Origin: Archilochus colubris
Lineage: Eukaryota > Chordata > Aves > Apodiformes > Trochilidae
NCBI GenBank assembly: GCA_023079485.1
Contig: CM041115.1
Coordinates: 30,060,826-30,124,825 of the forward strand
Direction: 5' to 3'
DNA: 64,000 nucleotides
The translations under genes and the position numbers were made by a program. Shown one piece after another: positions 50,115-62,400 of this stretch. The notes beneath the pieces were generated by a model. It did not search any database and was not told where the DNA came from. It worked only from the letters and a program-made list of their open reading frames with translations. How positions within the stretch are numbered: position 1 is the first letter of the stretch; each line of letters begins with the position of its first letter.

Positions 50115-50270
50115 TCTTCTAGTTATTATTCTCCCTCCTGTATCTGCTCTTCTGGCTTGGTTTCCCTCTGTTCCGGGGTTTCTTTCCTCATGGGCCTCAG
50201 GATTTAACCCTTCCTCATGGGATTTTCCCCTCTGCTCTGGGGTTTCCTGTCCAGAGAGCTTGTTGATCAT
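50043..50270 (-). CDS. Small interior open frame of element 2
   Basis: A 75-codon frame in sense orientation begins MINKLSGQETPEQRGKSHEE. Its first ATG aligns with the internal ATG at 27980 of element 1 in the same AAGGTATGA context, and ETPEQR and SHEEGLNP are shared between the two. A TAA lies two codons upstream of the ATG, where element 1 has AAA, so the upstream part of the element 1 frame is closed here. The C-terminal half diverges because of the internal duplications. No known domain is visible. Translation is unproven. A decayed leader or gag start is the main alternative. Confidence 0.3.
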   Translation of the reverse strand: MINKLSGQETPEQRGKSHEEGLNPEAHEERNPGTEGNQARRADTGGRIITRRTTCRDSVKSAWCNLQRLCETCLG

Positions 50271-50326
50271 ACCTTACAGGGAGAACATTCTTGCAGTTTC
50301 TGTGCCAGCTAGGTTTTCTGCAGGCT

Positions 50327-50343
50327 GCCCACATTCTCCACCA
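50327..50343 (-). promoter_or_regulatory. Candidate primer-binding site of element 2
   Basis: Two bases inside the 5' LTR on the minus strand the sequence is TGGTGGAGAATGTGGGC. The leading TGG fits pairing with a tRNA CCA end, and the position fits a retroviral primer site. I could not match the remaining bases to a standard cytosolic tRNA from memory. Confidence 0.65.
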
Positions 50344-50345
50344 GA

Positions 50346-50649
50346 TGTAGCGGGAGGAGCCCTTCTTGCTCCTAGGGCTGATCCTGAGGCCTCAGGGTTT
50401 AGCCCATTCCTGGACAATGTCCTAGGGCTATTCCTGGGGCTCCGGGATCTACCCCTTCTTGCCTGCTCCTGGAGCTCCTCGAGCTGTGGGCTTCTCCATC
50501 CTCACTGAAGAGTGAGAGCTCTCTCCATGGGTGTCAGCTGCTCTCTTATTGGCCCCCTGCTCCTGCACATGCTCAGGAGGGAGGCCAGACACAGGTGAAC
50601 CCACACCCACTCATCAATAACTCAGGGCACCTGGTCCTGTCTCACTACA
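50346..50649 (-). repeat. LTR of element 2 (5' LTR in element orientation)
   Basis: This 304-bp partner of 49338-49642 has identical sequence over the last roughly 160 bp (plus-strand view) and clustered differences in the duplicated part, for example CCTGTGGCCTCGGG versus CCTGGGGCTCCGGG. As the 5' LTR it would contain the promoter. Confidence 0.94.
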
Positions 50650-50655
50650 CAGGGT
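50650..50655. repeat. Target site duplication CAGGGT (right)
   Basis: This exact copy of 49332-49337 follows the LTR end CTACA and confirms an intact integration without later LTR-LTR recombination. Confidence 0.9.
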
Positions 50656-53600
50656 ATCCTCAGAAAGAAGAATAAGCAGGAGAGAGCTGGGAGTTAAAAC
50701 AGAAGGTAAGTAATTGTTAAATGGGTCAGTAAATGATCACTTGGAGAACTGAGATCGAAAGAAGGTAAGGGGAGGATGATGCTACAGCCTGTAACGCTCT
50801 TGAATTTCCCTGTGATTTGTTGACATACAGGAATTGTTTCTGGGCAAATAAAAAACCCATTACTATGATTTATATGTAAAAGATGACATGATGAAGAAAT
50901 TCCACAAGCAGTTTTCTAGTGAAGAAGAATCTTAGAAAATTTTAGGAACCACCAATTAGGGTTAGGACTATAAGGATCCTGAAAAGCAAAGCTATTAGGG
51001 ATGGCAGTATTTTGCATGTGTGCTGCACACATGTAGAACTAAAAATACAAAATAAAGTTTCAGATTCAATTATTTAAAATTAAGAACACCAGAACTTCCT
51101 TGACTCATAAAATCTTCCCTGGGTTCACTTGCATGTGTGTCTCAGGGTATGGTGAGGCCTTACAGACCAGGGTGCTGCTCCACAGCACATCTCATTCCTG
51201 GTGTTCTGTATGTGTCTTTGCATAATTCAGGCACAATTTTGAAGACTGAAGTGCTAAGCTGCTTGCACGTTTCTCTATTTTCCTTCTTATTTTAATATTT
51301 GAATGCTTCTCAGGCTGCATTTATATCGCATGAAATAAGGGACTACTATAGAAGATGGGAGCTGAAGCACAAATAGATCGATGTCCAAGCAGTCCACCAC
51401 TTCTGGGTGCTTACATTGAGGCTCCTAGGATTGTAAACATACTTTTAATACTTTTTGGCTCTAGCAGGCACTTAATATTTTCTAGATATCAGTTCCGTTG
51501 ACTTCCATGGCTCTTGAAAGCAGTCTGGGCAAGTGTGACTCCTGCATGCAGTGAGCAATTACCTGCTAAATTCCTGGAGACATGCTGCACATTGTATGTG
51601 TTAGAGAGGGAGAATTCAGATGTAAGTGGCAAGATTTCACCACCCAGCTTTGATTGATTCAGTAAATACCTTAATTTCCCAACAACGAAGGCTAAAAAAA
51701 GATAAAAATTATCTTTCATTAAACAGTTGTGTCTGTTTTCCAGAAACAGTCTCCCTTGCAAATTGAAAGTAGCAGTTTTCTCCTATCACCCTATTGTGTT
51801 TCTTCCTCTTTTTGGAGAATTTCTAATATCTCATTGAGAAAAGACTCCATGAAAGATTAACTCTTTACCAATTTCAAACATAAGCTAGATAGTGAGGTGG
51901 AACCAGGAAAATATAAATCCAGCATGGATCCCCGAATTTCTTTTTTTGCAAGAAAAAAACCCTAAAAACACCACCCACAACACATTTATTGGAAATAGGC
52001 TATCCTGGTTTTGACAGTGCATGCAGAGTAAGAATGGATGATGGAACAGTTCCCCTTCTATCTTGTGTTCCTGATTGAGCAAAATAACGTGCAAAAATCA
52101 CATAGGAATGAGTAGCTTTTTGATTCCTAGATATGCCTAAATAATGAACCCCTGAAGGCTATCCATTCATATATTGCTCAGGACAGTCTTGAAAGTATAA
52201 AGCATAGTGGAAGCTGTTTAAAGTTCCTGTACTGTAAGTACACTTAATGTCCTAACATAAAGCTAATGAACCTCAATAGTTGTGGAAGAAGCTAATGCTC
52301 CCTTCTAGCTTTAAACTCCATGAATCTATAAAAAGATACTGAAATGTTACAGAGATAATATTATTAATTAGATAAAATTTCTCTCTTGGTTGTGTATGAA
52401 TATCTGGCTACTTCTTTCAAAGACTTTTGGTTCAATATCTTTGCAAGATGTTGCTTGGTGTATAAAAGAGCTCTGATTCACAGGAAAAATAATCTGGAAA
52501 AAAAATTGTCACTCTAACTTATTGCAGCTAAAGAAGAATAAAAAAGTTGTGTATATGAGTCAGTCCATTTACCATAATACACTATGGTTTAGCCAGTATG
52601 GGTTCATGCTAACTTTTGCTCCATCATTTCAGAATATTCCACAAAAATAGTGTCTTCAAGTCCTTGTCAATATTGTCAACTCCTGCTTTCACTGAAAACA
52701 ACTGGCATTTGCAACAAAGCTGGTTGCATGAAATTAGTATTATAGCAGCTGGTGCCTAAAAGTAACTCATTTCTCTGTCATTCTCAGAGGACCTTTGGAA
52801 GAACTCCTAAAGCAAGTTTTAGAAGCTGGTAATTTGCAATAAGGAGAAAATCATTTACTACCCTGCAGCCATTAGTGGATGCTAAGTTCCTCAGTCAAGA
52901 TGAGCACAGTGACATTCTGCTGATGTAGAAAACTGAAACACAGGGACTGGAAAGACCTCCCACCACATGCCATGCTTCTGCTCCACATGGGAAAATCATT
53001 TGTTCAACCTGTGGGCAAAGGTGAAACCTTTTAAGAAACCATGGATTTCTATCACTTGTCAGAAGTTTTGATCCAAAGGTGACATACTTGAAAGTTAAAC
53101 TCCATTTTCATTTAGGCAGGAACTTATTTTTTTCCTTTTCTTTCCAGGCACTCAGGCACTCTGGGCCATAATCAGTGGCACTGCACTCCTGTTACAGCCC
53201 CCAAATTCAAGAGTATAATGAGTGATTGAGACCAAAGCCTCTGGTGGGAGTACAATGGGGAAGGTGGTGAGGTTCACCTACTTTAGTATCCATCTGTATA
53301 CTCTGTATTTCAGTAGATCAGATGAATAGCTTCTTGCCAGTTTTTGCAAAAGAATGCAGCACTGCACTGCTCCACAACACAGAGTTTTAGCCTCAGTTTT
53401 TTACAACTACATGTGAACTTTGCCTTACAGAAAGCGATGGCTTTCCCTTTATTAAGTTGCTCTGACCGTCAAGATTCTTTGCATAATAACCCTTTTAGGT
53501 TGTCTGTGATAGTCTGAATGTGAAGGAAGAGGAACCACGGAGGCAGTATCAAGCTCAGACTTAACTGACATTTAATATATTATTATTTTTCATCAGGTTG

Positions 53601-54583
53601 CAGCTGCAGAACGGCTACGACATTTTCAGCTGGTTCTCTGCTCTCACCTGTAACCTGATGAATTAAAAATACCCTGATGTTGTTTTCCTGAAAGTCTCAC
53701 ACTGACCTCCAAATTTTTTAATTTGTCCCAATTTCCAGCAGTTTCTTCAATGTTTGTTTGAACAAATAGGCATTTGCATTGTGAGGCTGTTTTCCACAAC
53801 AAAAGGAGGCAGTCTTTGAATGTGGTCTTTGTGCTTTCTATTTGACCCCAGTTATTTGTTGCACAGACAACAAGTCGCTGTTGCAGTTCCCTGGCATCTG
53901 TACTTACTGTCGCCACTAACCCAGTAATTTCTGGTGCCCATTTTAGGGCCAAGCCAGGCATTCACTGCTTTTTGATTGCCTCTTTTTGCACTCCACATAC
54001 CAAACAAGCCCACAAAACAATATTGAAAATCTGCAGATCTACACAGCTCCATTAATTTTCTTAATGGAATCAAACACTCAGAATTTCCTTTGTGTCATTC
54101 TTTCTCTGTTTGGAGACACACTTTTTATTAACAATACACAGCAATTACATAGAGTGACCATGATTTCCAATAATTACACTGAATAGTGTAAAACAGCCTC
54201 ATGAAAATTAGCTTTGTACAGTCTACTTTGTCTGTCTTCTTGAGTGGGACACAGCAGGCATCAGTATCTGCTTAGACAATTTTTAACATCCTTACCAAAT
54301 GTTTGTATGTCCCCACATTATGCTTCCATCTTCTAACCTGGAAGGTTCCTCTATGCACTGCAAAGTATATGCAGACTTTTTGACAGGTATCTCAAATGTG
54401 CTATTCTGATGACAAATCTGCAGAACCACAACACAGAGGAGGAACGAAAAGAAATCTTTCCAAATGGGACAGGCACCCTGGAGTGGTGTGTGATCTTTTG
54501 TTTTTCCACATAGGACTGTCCTCCTGAAGGCAAAATCAGTTCTGCTGTAGATTACAGATGGTAGATCATGATGATTACAGTGT

Positions 54584-54622
54584 TTTACTTCCTTTTATGT
54601 TTTACTTCCTTTCATGTTTTAC
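54584..54622. repeat. Short tandem repeat GTTTTACTTCCTTTNAT
   Basis: GTTTTACTTCCTTTTAT, GTTTTACTTCCTTTCAT and a partial GTTTTACTAG follow one another with a period of 17 bp. It is a small minisatellite-like array in unique DNA. Confidence 0.85.
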
Positions 54623-57238
54623 TAGAAAAGGCTCACAAGAAGAAAATCTGGTGACAGGCACATACCCTACCACAGTTGCCATACTTGACTTTTTGTTTCA
54701 CCCAGTAATATATGACATACTTTTTAAAAATTATTCAAAGGACTTTGTGTGAGAACTTGGTCAGCAAGTATGTCACCTGAAACTTTAAAATAGCATATGA
54801 CAGCAGGATGGCAATGAGGCTCCTCACTAAACTGAAAGATCCTAGTATTTGCCTCCAATGGGACAAGAGAAGTTATTACAATATATTCTACAATTATTGT
54901 ATCATGAGACACAGAGAAGCTACACATTAGTTTTGGTTGTCTGCCTCCAAACTGAAAACTGCCAGTAAGATAGCAATGGAGATACCCTGAGGAGATAAGA
55001 AACATTTTAATTGGGAGAGAACTGGCAACAAGGAGTAGAGTCAAAGGGCCAGCATAGAAATGTGGGCCTGGAGGATGAATGAAGTTGGTGTTGGGTAAAG
55101 GATACAGACAACTCTGGAAAAATAACTCAGGCCTCCACATAAATGTATCAAGTTGCCTGCTGTACTCTGAAGTTACACAAAGGTGCACCTTAAGCATTAA
55201 GAAAATGTGTGCTTAATATTGAACAAAGACACAAGGTTCCTTGAAGGCAGCTACTGCTTACAAGCCATTATCTATCCTGGGTATCTACCCTTGGAAGAAA
55301 ATTGTCAGCTTTTTCGTTTCATATTTTTCTAAGATTTACTATACATATTCTGAAAGCAGTAAAAAGGTGCGGCCTAGGAATGCAGTGGAAAATACAACAA
55401 ACCTTTGCAGCAAGTAGAGAAACAGAAAGCAGAAAAAGCCAAGATGAGGTTATGCCTTCTTGGGATTTCAAAGCCAGGATTTTTAACATTTTTTTAACAT
55501 AATGTAGTTTTGCTGTTCACTGAACATGACAGGATGAGAAGACTGCTCAGTATTTTAGTAGAGTTTAAATTATCAATAAATGTACTACACAAAAACTTTA
55601 TTTTCTTTTCTGCATTTCTCTCTCTCACTCACCCCTCTAGCACAGTTTCCTCAGAGCTTCTTACTTTAGCAGTTGAGAGGTGTTTATTCCTGAAATCTTC
55701 TATCCTTACTTGATTGAGCAGAAGAAACTTATCTTATGCATTGCCCAGAGAGAATGAAAATAATGGAAGTGAAAAAATGTGTATAAGGACTGCAAAGCCT
55801 CATTACTTAAAGGCTTTGCAAAATATAAAAGACATACCTGGCAAGAATACTGAAGAGCAGGCAGTAATGATTAAAATCCCTTGGTTACAGCTTCAGCCTG
55901 TGTATAAATTATCCCTCTAGAGGCCAGCAGAGCATCAAAAAACAGTTACTGTGAACTAGACGGTAACACCGCTGTAGAATCAAATCTTATCCAACTTATT
56001 ACTGTTTAAAACTTCTTTCAGCTGTCCAAAGGCTGCCTTTTGCATTGATATAGAGCTGTGCTGCAAATATAGTAGGAATAGAAAAAGCGTGCTATAGTAT
56101 TACCTTCTTCATGAATCTGATTTTTTTTTACATAGGGTTATGGGTGTTAGAAGTAGAGAGTGCTTACCAGGACGAATTTATTGCTTTTATCCATGTAGAG
56201 ATGGTCTGCTCACTTAAGCAGTGTGCTTGAGATTAGTGAATACTTGGGACAAACCCTGTGCATTGTGGTTAGAGCCAGGAATGGGACTCTACCATGCTCC
56301 ATCATTGACTTGCTGTCCCTGAACTTTGTGTCTCGGTTTTACTGTATATAAAATAGACTCTATGATACTTATAATGCACAGCTGACCTGGAAGAAGCACC
56401 TCAGGCCTCAATGAAGTGGTAAGATTATTAACTTCTGTAATCATTTACACAGAAGAGACTCAATAAAGAGTGCAAGGAGAACGCAAAGCAACAAGAGATC
56501 TAGCAAATGAAATGCTTTATTGTTTTCTTCTAATGAGTGTGTTGATCTAATGCTTTCACTTAGAGCAGGTTGTATTCTAAGGCTTGTTCCTGTAGCCCTT
56601 GCACAGTCACATTCCCACAGATGTTTGCTGGAGGAAGGCCTCAAGATTCAGCTTTGTGTGTTTTGTCTTGGTGCCAGGAAATATTATCCTTTTAATTAGC
56701 AGGTCCATTTCTTTGATAAGTACTTAAGTGGCTTCCCTGCAATTTCATGCCTTCAGTTGTCATCCAGCACCTGGGAGGTAAGGAAAATGGAAGCCAGCAC
56801 CAAATATTTCCATTGTTTCTACAGAGGGGTATTTCTGAGACACTGTACTTGTGTGGGTGGGCAGACGAATGGATAGACAGATGGAAAAGGGAGTTTCCTT
56901 TATGGGATTCCAATAATTGCTATGTGGTTTACATTCCATTCATCTGAAGGACTCTGATTTTAATCAGAAACAGGCTTGGACTACTAAACTACCTCTAGTG
57001 TTCAAACCATGCCCTTGCTTTCAGCCAGTGACTTTTCTCACATGCATCTTTTCTTTGTCACCCACAGGCCCCAAAGAGTAATGTGGTCATTTACCACCAA
57101 GGACTCATCGTCAGATCCTATAATAGAAGCTGGTTCAGAGCACTCTTCCAGGCAGAGGTTTTCTGATTGCTGACTTCACAAGCAGAAGCACTTTACAGTG
57201 TGGTATTTGAAATTGGCATCGATTTCTCAATGAGGGTT

Positions 57239-57289
57239 TTGGTTTTTTGTTTTAGTTTTGGTTTTCTTTTTTTCTTTTTTTTTTTTCCT
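57239..57289. repeat. T-rich simple sequence
   Basis: Runs of T with scattered G and C (GGTTTTTTGTTTTAGTTTTGG, then a T/C run). It is low complexity. Confidence 0.8.
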
Positions 57290-58540
57290 AGGTTCATCCA
57301 ACCCTGCAAAAGACTTGTCTGGACAGTGTCATGGAGGTCTGGCAGCACAGCTCGGTCTTAGTATCCAGATGCTAATGCATACAACTGCGGAGAAAAGTCA
57401 CATATTTAGCAGCTGGACTTGCTGCTGTGAATTAAACACAAATAAATGAGGGGCTTACACCTTGTCCAGAATTAGTCATATAAAATAAACAACAACAAAA
57501 GATGAATTTAGTGGAGAACTTCAACATTAAGTGCTGTCATCCAAGGGCACAGAAAATATAATGACTTCTGTAGTGCAATGCTATGCTGTTATTCAGAACT
57601 CTCTCGAGACCATTTGTGAAATACCTGCATCAAACTCTAAAATTTCTTCAAATCTCACCTTTCCCTATCCACTAAGCTGTTCCACTGTGAGGATTTGTTT
57701 ACCCATAACACGTGTCCAAATATATTTATCTTTCCTGGGTCCTCTGTTGACTAGCCCGTCTAGATCACAACTGCAGATGCTTTGGAGATTTCCATACCAC
57801 CCTTGACCACACAAAATGTCTCGTGTCCCAACTCTCTCCCATTCTAACCTTTTTGGCAGGTCTTCCAATCATCCCAGCAGAAGATCTGCTTCTTGCTACA
57901 CAACCTAAGAAAGGAAGAACAGTTTTTCAGCTCAGGTCTACAGCAACCTGGGTTTATCACAGACTTTTTGCATCCACTGTTGACCTGCTCTGCACCTCAG
58001 TTTTCCTATGGGGAGATGGTACCTAGGGATAGATGCAAATCTGTCACCAAAGTGAAGGCTAAGCTAACCCACTCATCCCCACATAGAAGATGAAATGGGG
58101 AAGGTCTGTGGCTCTGGCCTGAAGACAGAGACAAGAATTGCAGTGTTGTCACTTCTGTGTCTGCAGGTTCTGCAAATACCACATGCAACATGGCATTGGC
58201 AACTTATCAGTCCTTGGCCTGCAATGGGTAAGTAAGAACTGCTAATGCTATAAAGGAATTAAAAATATCAAATACCATTTTTCTCTGTCGTGATTCAAAG
58301 GCCTCTTGTTAATATTTAGTTCCCCACTGTTTATTCACTGTGAGACCCCAGGGACTCATTTTAACATGGGTACTGGCAGGTGAGAAGTATTCGAAGTTGA
58401 GTTTTAGATTGAAAAGGTCTCACAAAATTCCCTTCCCTCCAGCCCAACTTTGTCTTCTCATGCTACAATGAAGCAGGAACCTCTCTTCAGGAAAACACCT
58501 ATACTCCCGCAGTCTGCAGACCTCTGAGAGGTGTGGGTCC

Positions 58541-59415
58541 ATCACAGAATTATAGAATCACAGAATGGTTTTAGTTGAAAGGGACCTTAAAGGTCATCTG
58601 ATTCCAGTACCCCGCATGGGCTGGGACACCTCCCTTTAGACCAGGTTGCTCAAAGGCCCATCTTGCCTGGCCTTGAACACTTCCAGAGATGAGGCATCCA
58701 CAGTTGCCTAGGCAACCTGTTACAGTGTCTCACCACTTTCACACTGAAGAATTTCTTCCAAACGTCTAACCTAAATCTACCCTCTTCCAGTTTAAAACCA
58801 TTACCCTTGTCCTATCACTACATGCCCTTGTAAAATTGTCCTTACCCAGCTTTCCTGTAGGCCATATTCAGGTCCTGGAAGGTGTCTGTAAGGTCTCCCT
58901 GGAGTCTTCTCTTCTCCAGCTTGAACAACCCCAACTCCCTCAGCCTGTCTTTACAGGAGAAGTGCTCCAGCCCTTTGACCACTTCTGTGGGATCGTCTGG
59001 GCTCACTCCAACAGCTCCATGGCCTTCTTGTGTGTGGGGCTCCAGAACTGGACACAGTACTCCAGGTGGGGTCTCATGAGAGCTGAGGAGAATCACCTCC
59101 CTCAACAGGCTGACCATGCTTCTTTTTTCCACGTTTCCTTTTTGGAAATGGGGGTGATGTTCCTCTTTTCCATGCAGTGGAAATTTCACCAGATTCCCAT
59201 GATTTTTCTGCCAGTTTCCTCAGGAGCTGCAGATGGATCTTGTCAGGCTGCATAGATTTGTGCACTTTTGTGTTCTTCAGATGTTCTGAAACCTGCTCTT
59301 CTCCTATAATGGGGTGTATCTTCCTTCTCCCAGTTTGTGCCTTTGCTTTCTGTGACTTGGGCTGTGTGGCCAGAGCTCTTAAGAGTGAAGACTGAGCTAT
59401 CAAGGGCAAGAAAAT
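58541..59415 (-). mobile_element. CR1 LINE with internal deletion of the RT core
   Basis: On the minus strand two separated parts of CR1 ORF2 are joined. The 5' part (about 59415-59125) encodes EEQVSEHLKNTKVHKSMQPD and [20 protein letters not shown]. These match the start of the CR1 RT domain, normally HKSMGPD-type then W--G--P--WK. The next recognisable sequence (about 59110 on) is the C-terminal region with [11 protein letters not shown], then [20 protein letters not shown]. The RT catalytic blocks between them are absent. The 3' UTR (AAAGGGACCTTAAAGGTCAT on the plus strand) and two to three octamers (TCACAGAATTATAGAATCAC) finish it at 58541. It is non-functional. Confidence 0.9.
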
Positions 59416-62400
59416 TGTTCCATACCTGGCACTGGATGCCTTAGCCAAATTGCATTACCACATGTTGTCCTGAAATCTGAGTCTCCAAGATCTCTGTTCA
59501 AGATTCACTCTCAAACAGATTCTCCCATCTTTATTTAGTTCAGAGCAGCAATAATTTAAACCTGTAAATACACAGGCTGGACAATTCTGATGTCAGGTAC
59601 AGTGCTAATTTAGAGTAAACCTATAAAGATCAATTTTTTGATAACTGAATAATGGACTGAAAGCAGAGCTTGGAGTACTCAAGACTGTTCTGGCCAAATA
59701 ATTCCCAGTGAAAAGAACAGGAACATTTGGTAAGGTTCCCTGGTGTTATTCTGTCATTTGGGTTTCACCCACCCACAGTTGCTGGTTTGGTTCATTAAAA
59801 TTCTGACTGTATTCTGGGACTTTTTCTTGTTTGGGTTTTATTGGTGGGTTTGGGTTTTTTTGGTGTTGTTTTGTTTTGTTTTGTTTTTGCCATGAAATAA
59901 ACCATAATTTGTTCTGCATGCCAAGATTTAGCACATAGTTAACATTTGCTACTCTAGTGCTTTTCTGTTGGACACCCATGGTTTTCCAGGGTACAACCAT
60001 TTACTTCTGTTGGATACACCAAAACAGCTTGATACAAGGAGTCTTTGGATTCCTCTTTTTTAGGGTGATTATAATGAGTTTGCCCCACATTTCATTAGAC
60101 TGAGGTGAAATGAAGAATAAACTATGACCTGCACACCACAGGGGACTCCCAGAAGCACAGTCAGTTCATTTAATCATTCCCCATTGTTCTCCGCAGACTG
60201 ATCAGACAGCACCTCAACACACCAAGAATTATAATCCAGTTTTTAATGTTAATTAAGGCGTGATTGCTTAAACTCCTGCATTTCTTCCCCTTCTTTTTCT
60301 TTGGCTGGCCACTACTGTTCAAGTGTTGCTGAAGGTTATTCTGTTTAAGTATTAAAAAATGTTTAGCTAAATAGGTTAGCTTATTTGCTTTTGCTGATAG
60401 TAGCAGTCCACCCACAGAGCCCTTTCAAATCTTCTCAGTGTTTTGGAAAGTGGATAAGGGACTTATTTAGTGACATGCAAGTTTTGCCTGAGCCAGGAAT
60501 GAAGCGTGCATTTCATGAAATGAGAAATAATCTGAGACCACACACATGGTGTAATTTCTGAACTCCAGATCACGCTCTCTTCCCCTGGTTCTCGCACACA
60601 CATACACACACAGTCCTGTTAAAAAACAAGATGATGACTGACATCCCTAAATCCTTTAAGCATTCTTCTACAGCTAATGGCAGAGGGAGGTTTTCAGAGC
60701 TTAGGCAGCTCATTATTAGCAACAAGCTGATGAAAAAATAGATTACTACAGTATGTGCATAGCATGCCAGACAGAAAAAGCAAAAAGCATATGACATCTA
60801 AACACAGCTTTCAGGAGGAAAAACTGCTGATGCAAACATAATGCAGCTATTTTTACTGCATAGGAAGATGAGGAAAAGCCCTCCCTACAATTTTCCTAAA
60901 GAATAACGTTGGTTCTGTCATTCCTTGTTTAAGCTAAAATCAGTGAGTGTTTAAAATATTATTTTCCATTATAACCCAGTGAAGTAAAACAGACAGATAA
61001 GTTAATTGCATTAAAAAACCCTCATATCCTTTCCTCTCCTAGGCATAGGAACTACATCGCATGGCAAACTGCACACAGAACAGGCAAAGGGCAATATTTT
61101 CCACAGCTGTTATTTCATTGTTTCAGTATCATCTCCAGAGTTCAGTTCAGCCTTACAGTAAGCAAGTACATTTAAACACTGAGACATTGGCCAATGCCCT
61201 GTCCAACTTTCCTTAAATATTTCTTTTATAGTGGCCTAAAAGAAGTGACTTGATTACTTTCAACAGCTAAGGAGTTCTCCCACATTACAACTGTAGCATG
61301 AACAAGCAGAAGAGCTTACAGATGGACTTCAGTACCTCATTTGTTGCTTTGTACATCATTGCTAATACCATCACCTGAGACATCTGTATCTACTCCATCA
61401 TCCTGAACATCCTGTATCTGCTTTTGCATACAAATGTACATCTACACTTGTATTAAACACACTGCTGTTACTTCCACCAATAGTTAAGCTTGCTTCACAC
61501 TTTACATTATAGGATCTTGCTTTCATTTGTTTATAACTTTGCCAGACTCTAAGTGCTCAAGCTGAAATTTTCCATGCTGTCTGCATCAGGCTGAATTTTT
61601 CTGCTAAGTTTCAACTAAAATAGTACAGCTGTTCTGAAAACAGGGTTAAAGGGGAGCAATCTCCATTTTCCCCATGTTTTTTCTTACAGGCATTTAATTT
61701 AAAATTATTTTGTCTGTGTGCTTTGGGAGAGATATTGAGAGAGGGAAAGGGGGTTAATCTACTGTAAAGGATCAGACTGTTAGGTTCATGCCCAGTACTA
61801 GCCTACTGAAAATGTGCCAAACTTAGGCCATGTTGCAGTTCTAAAAACTGTTTTATCTGTGTTCCATTTAAGTCTGAGAGTACCACCATTGCTTTCTGAA
61901 TACTCCACTGAAATAGAAGATGACCTTCGCTCCACACACCTTCTCTGTGTCCATCACAGACTGTGTGTGCATCCTTCTCACAGATCAACTGATCAAGAGT
62001 CCCAGTTACAAAAGCATCTATAGGACAGTTTGGTACTTGTCATGCAAATTCTATTCCTAGCCCCCAGAAGCTGCTGTGGCACCAGAACTGAGAGCTTTGA
62101 AATTCTGCCCATTGTATCTATCGATGGTGCTCATGCAGGACACTTGAGAAGCTCCTTAGCATGGAAGCATGAGAGAAAAGATTGAAAAGTAGAAGACTCA
62201 AGAGACAGATATAACAGGACAGCAGAACAGCCAGGCATAACCATATATTGTGTTAATTACACACTCTCCCCAGACTGTAGAATAGAACTAATAATTCACA
62301 AATGGCAACACACTTCTGTTAACATGTCTATGACATCTGCCAGCAACTACATTCTTTCTTCCCCTAACTGGCTGGTCCACAGAAGAGACCGTAACCTACT

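Larger units (their letters stand above)
49338..50649 (-). mobile_element. Complete non-autonomous LTR element 2
   Basis: This 1,312-bp element has two direct LTRs (49338-49642, 305 bp; 50346-50649, 304 bp), a 703-bp interior and 6-bp TSDs. The polypurine tract beside the left LTR and the primer-site candidate beside the right LTR give minus orientation. No retroviral enzyme or structural domain is encoded. The interior shares with element 1 the primer site, the segment GTATGA...CAAGCTCT, the GGAAACCCCNGAGCAGAGGG block and the TCATGGGATTT repeats. The two are therefore members of one family or two subfamilies. LTR divergence within the pair is about 7 substitutions plus one indel, mostly in the first 140 bp. 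Confidence 0.93.
50656..58540. other. 7.9 kb of unique DNA, two frames to check
   Basis: No known gene could be recognised. Two minus-strand frames stand out slightly. One at 53961-53644 ends at a good splice-donor consensus. The other, at 55197-54724, is the longest non-repeat frame in the window (157 codons). Both are discussed as findings. A short triplicated GTTTTACTTCC motif lies at 54584-54622, and a T-rich stretch at 57239-57289. Confidence 0.5.

Noticed and set aside
50077..50508. Plus-strand 143-codon frame crossing from interior into LTR of element 2
   Set aside because: It is antisense to the element and crosses the LTR boundary, so it is not a plausible retroviral product.
58836..59255. 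Plus-strand 139-codon frame
   Set aside because: It is antisense to CR1 ORF2 sequence; the minus strand carries the family motifs.
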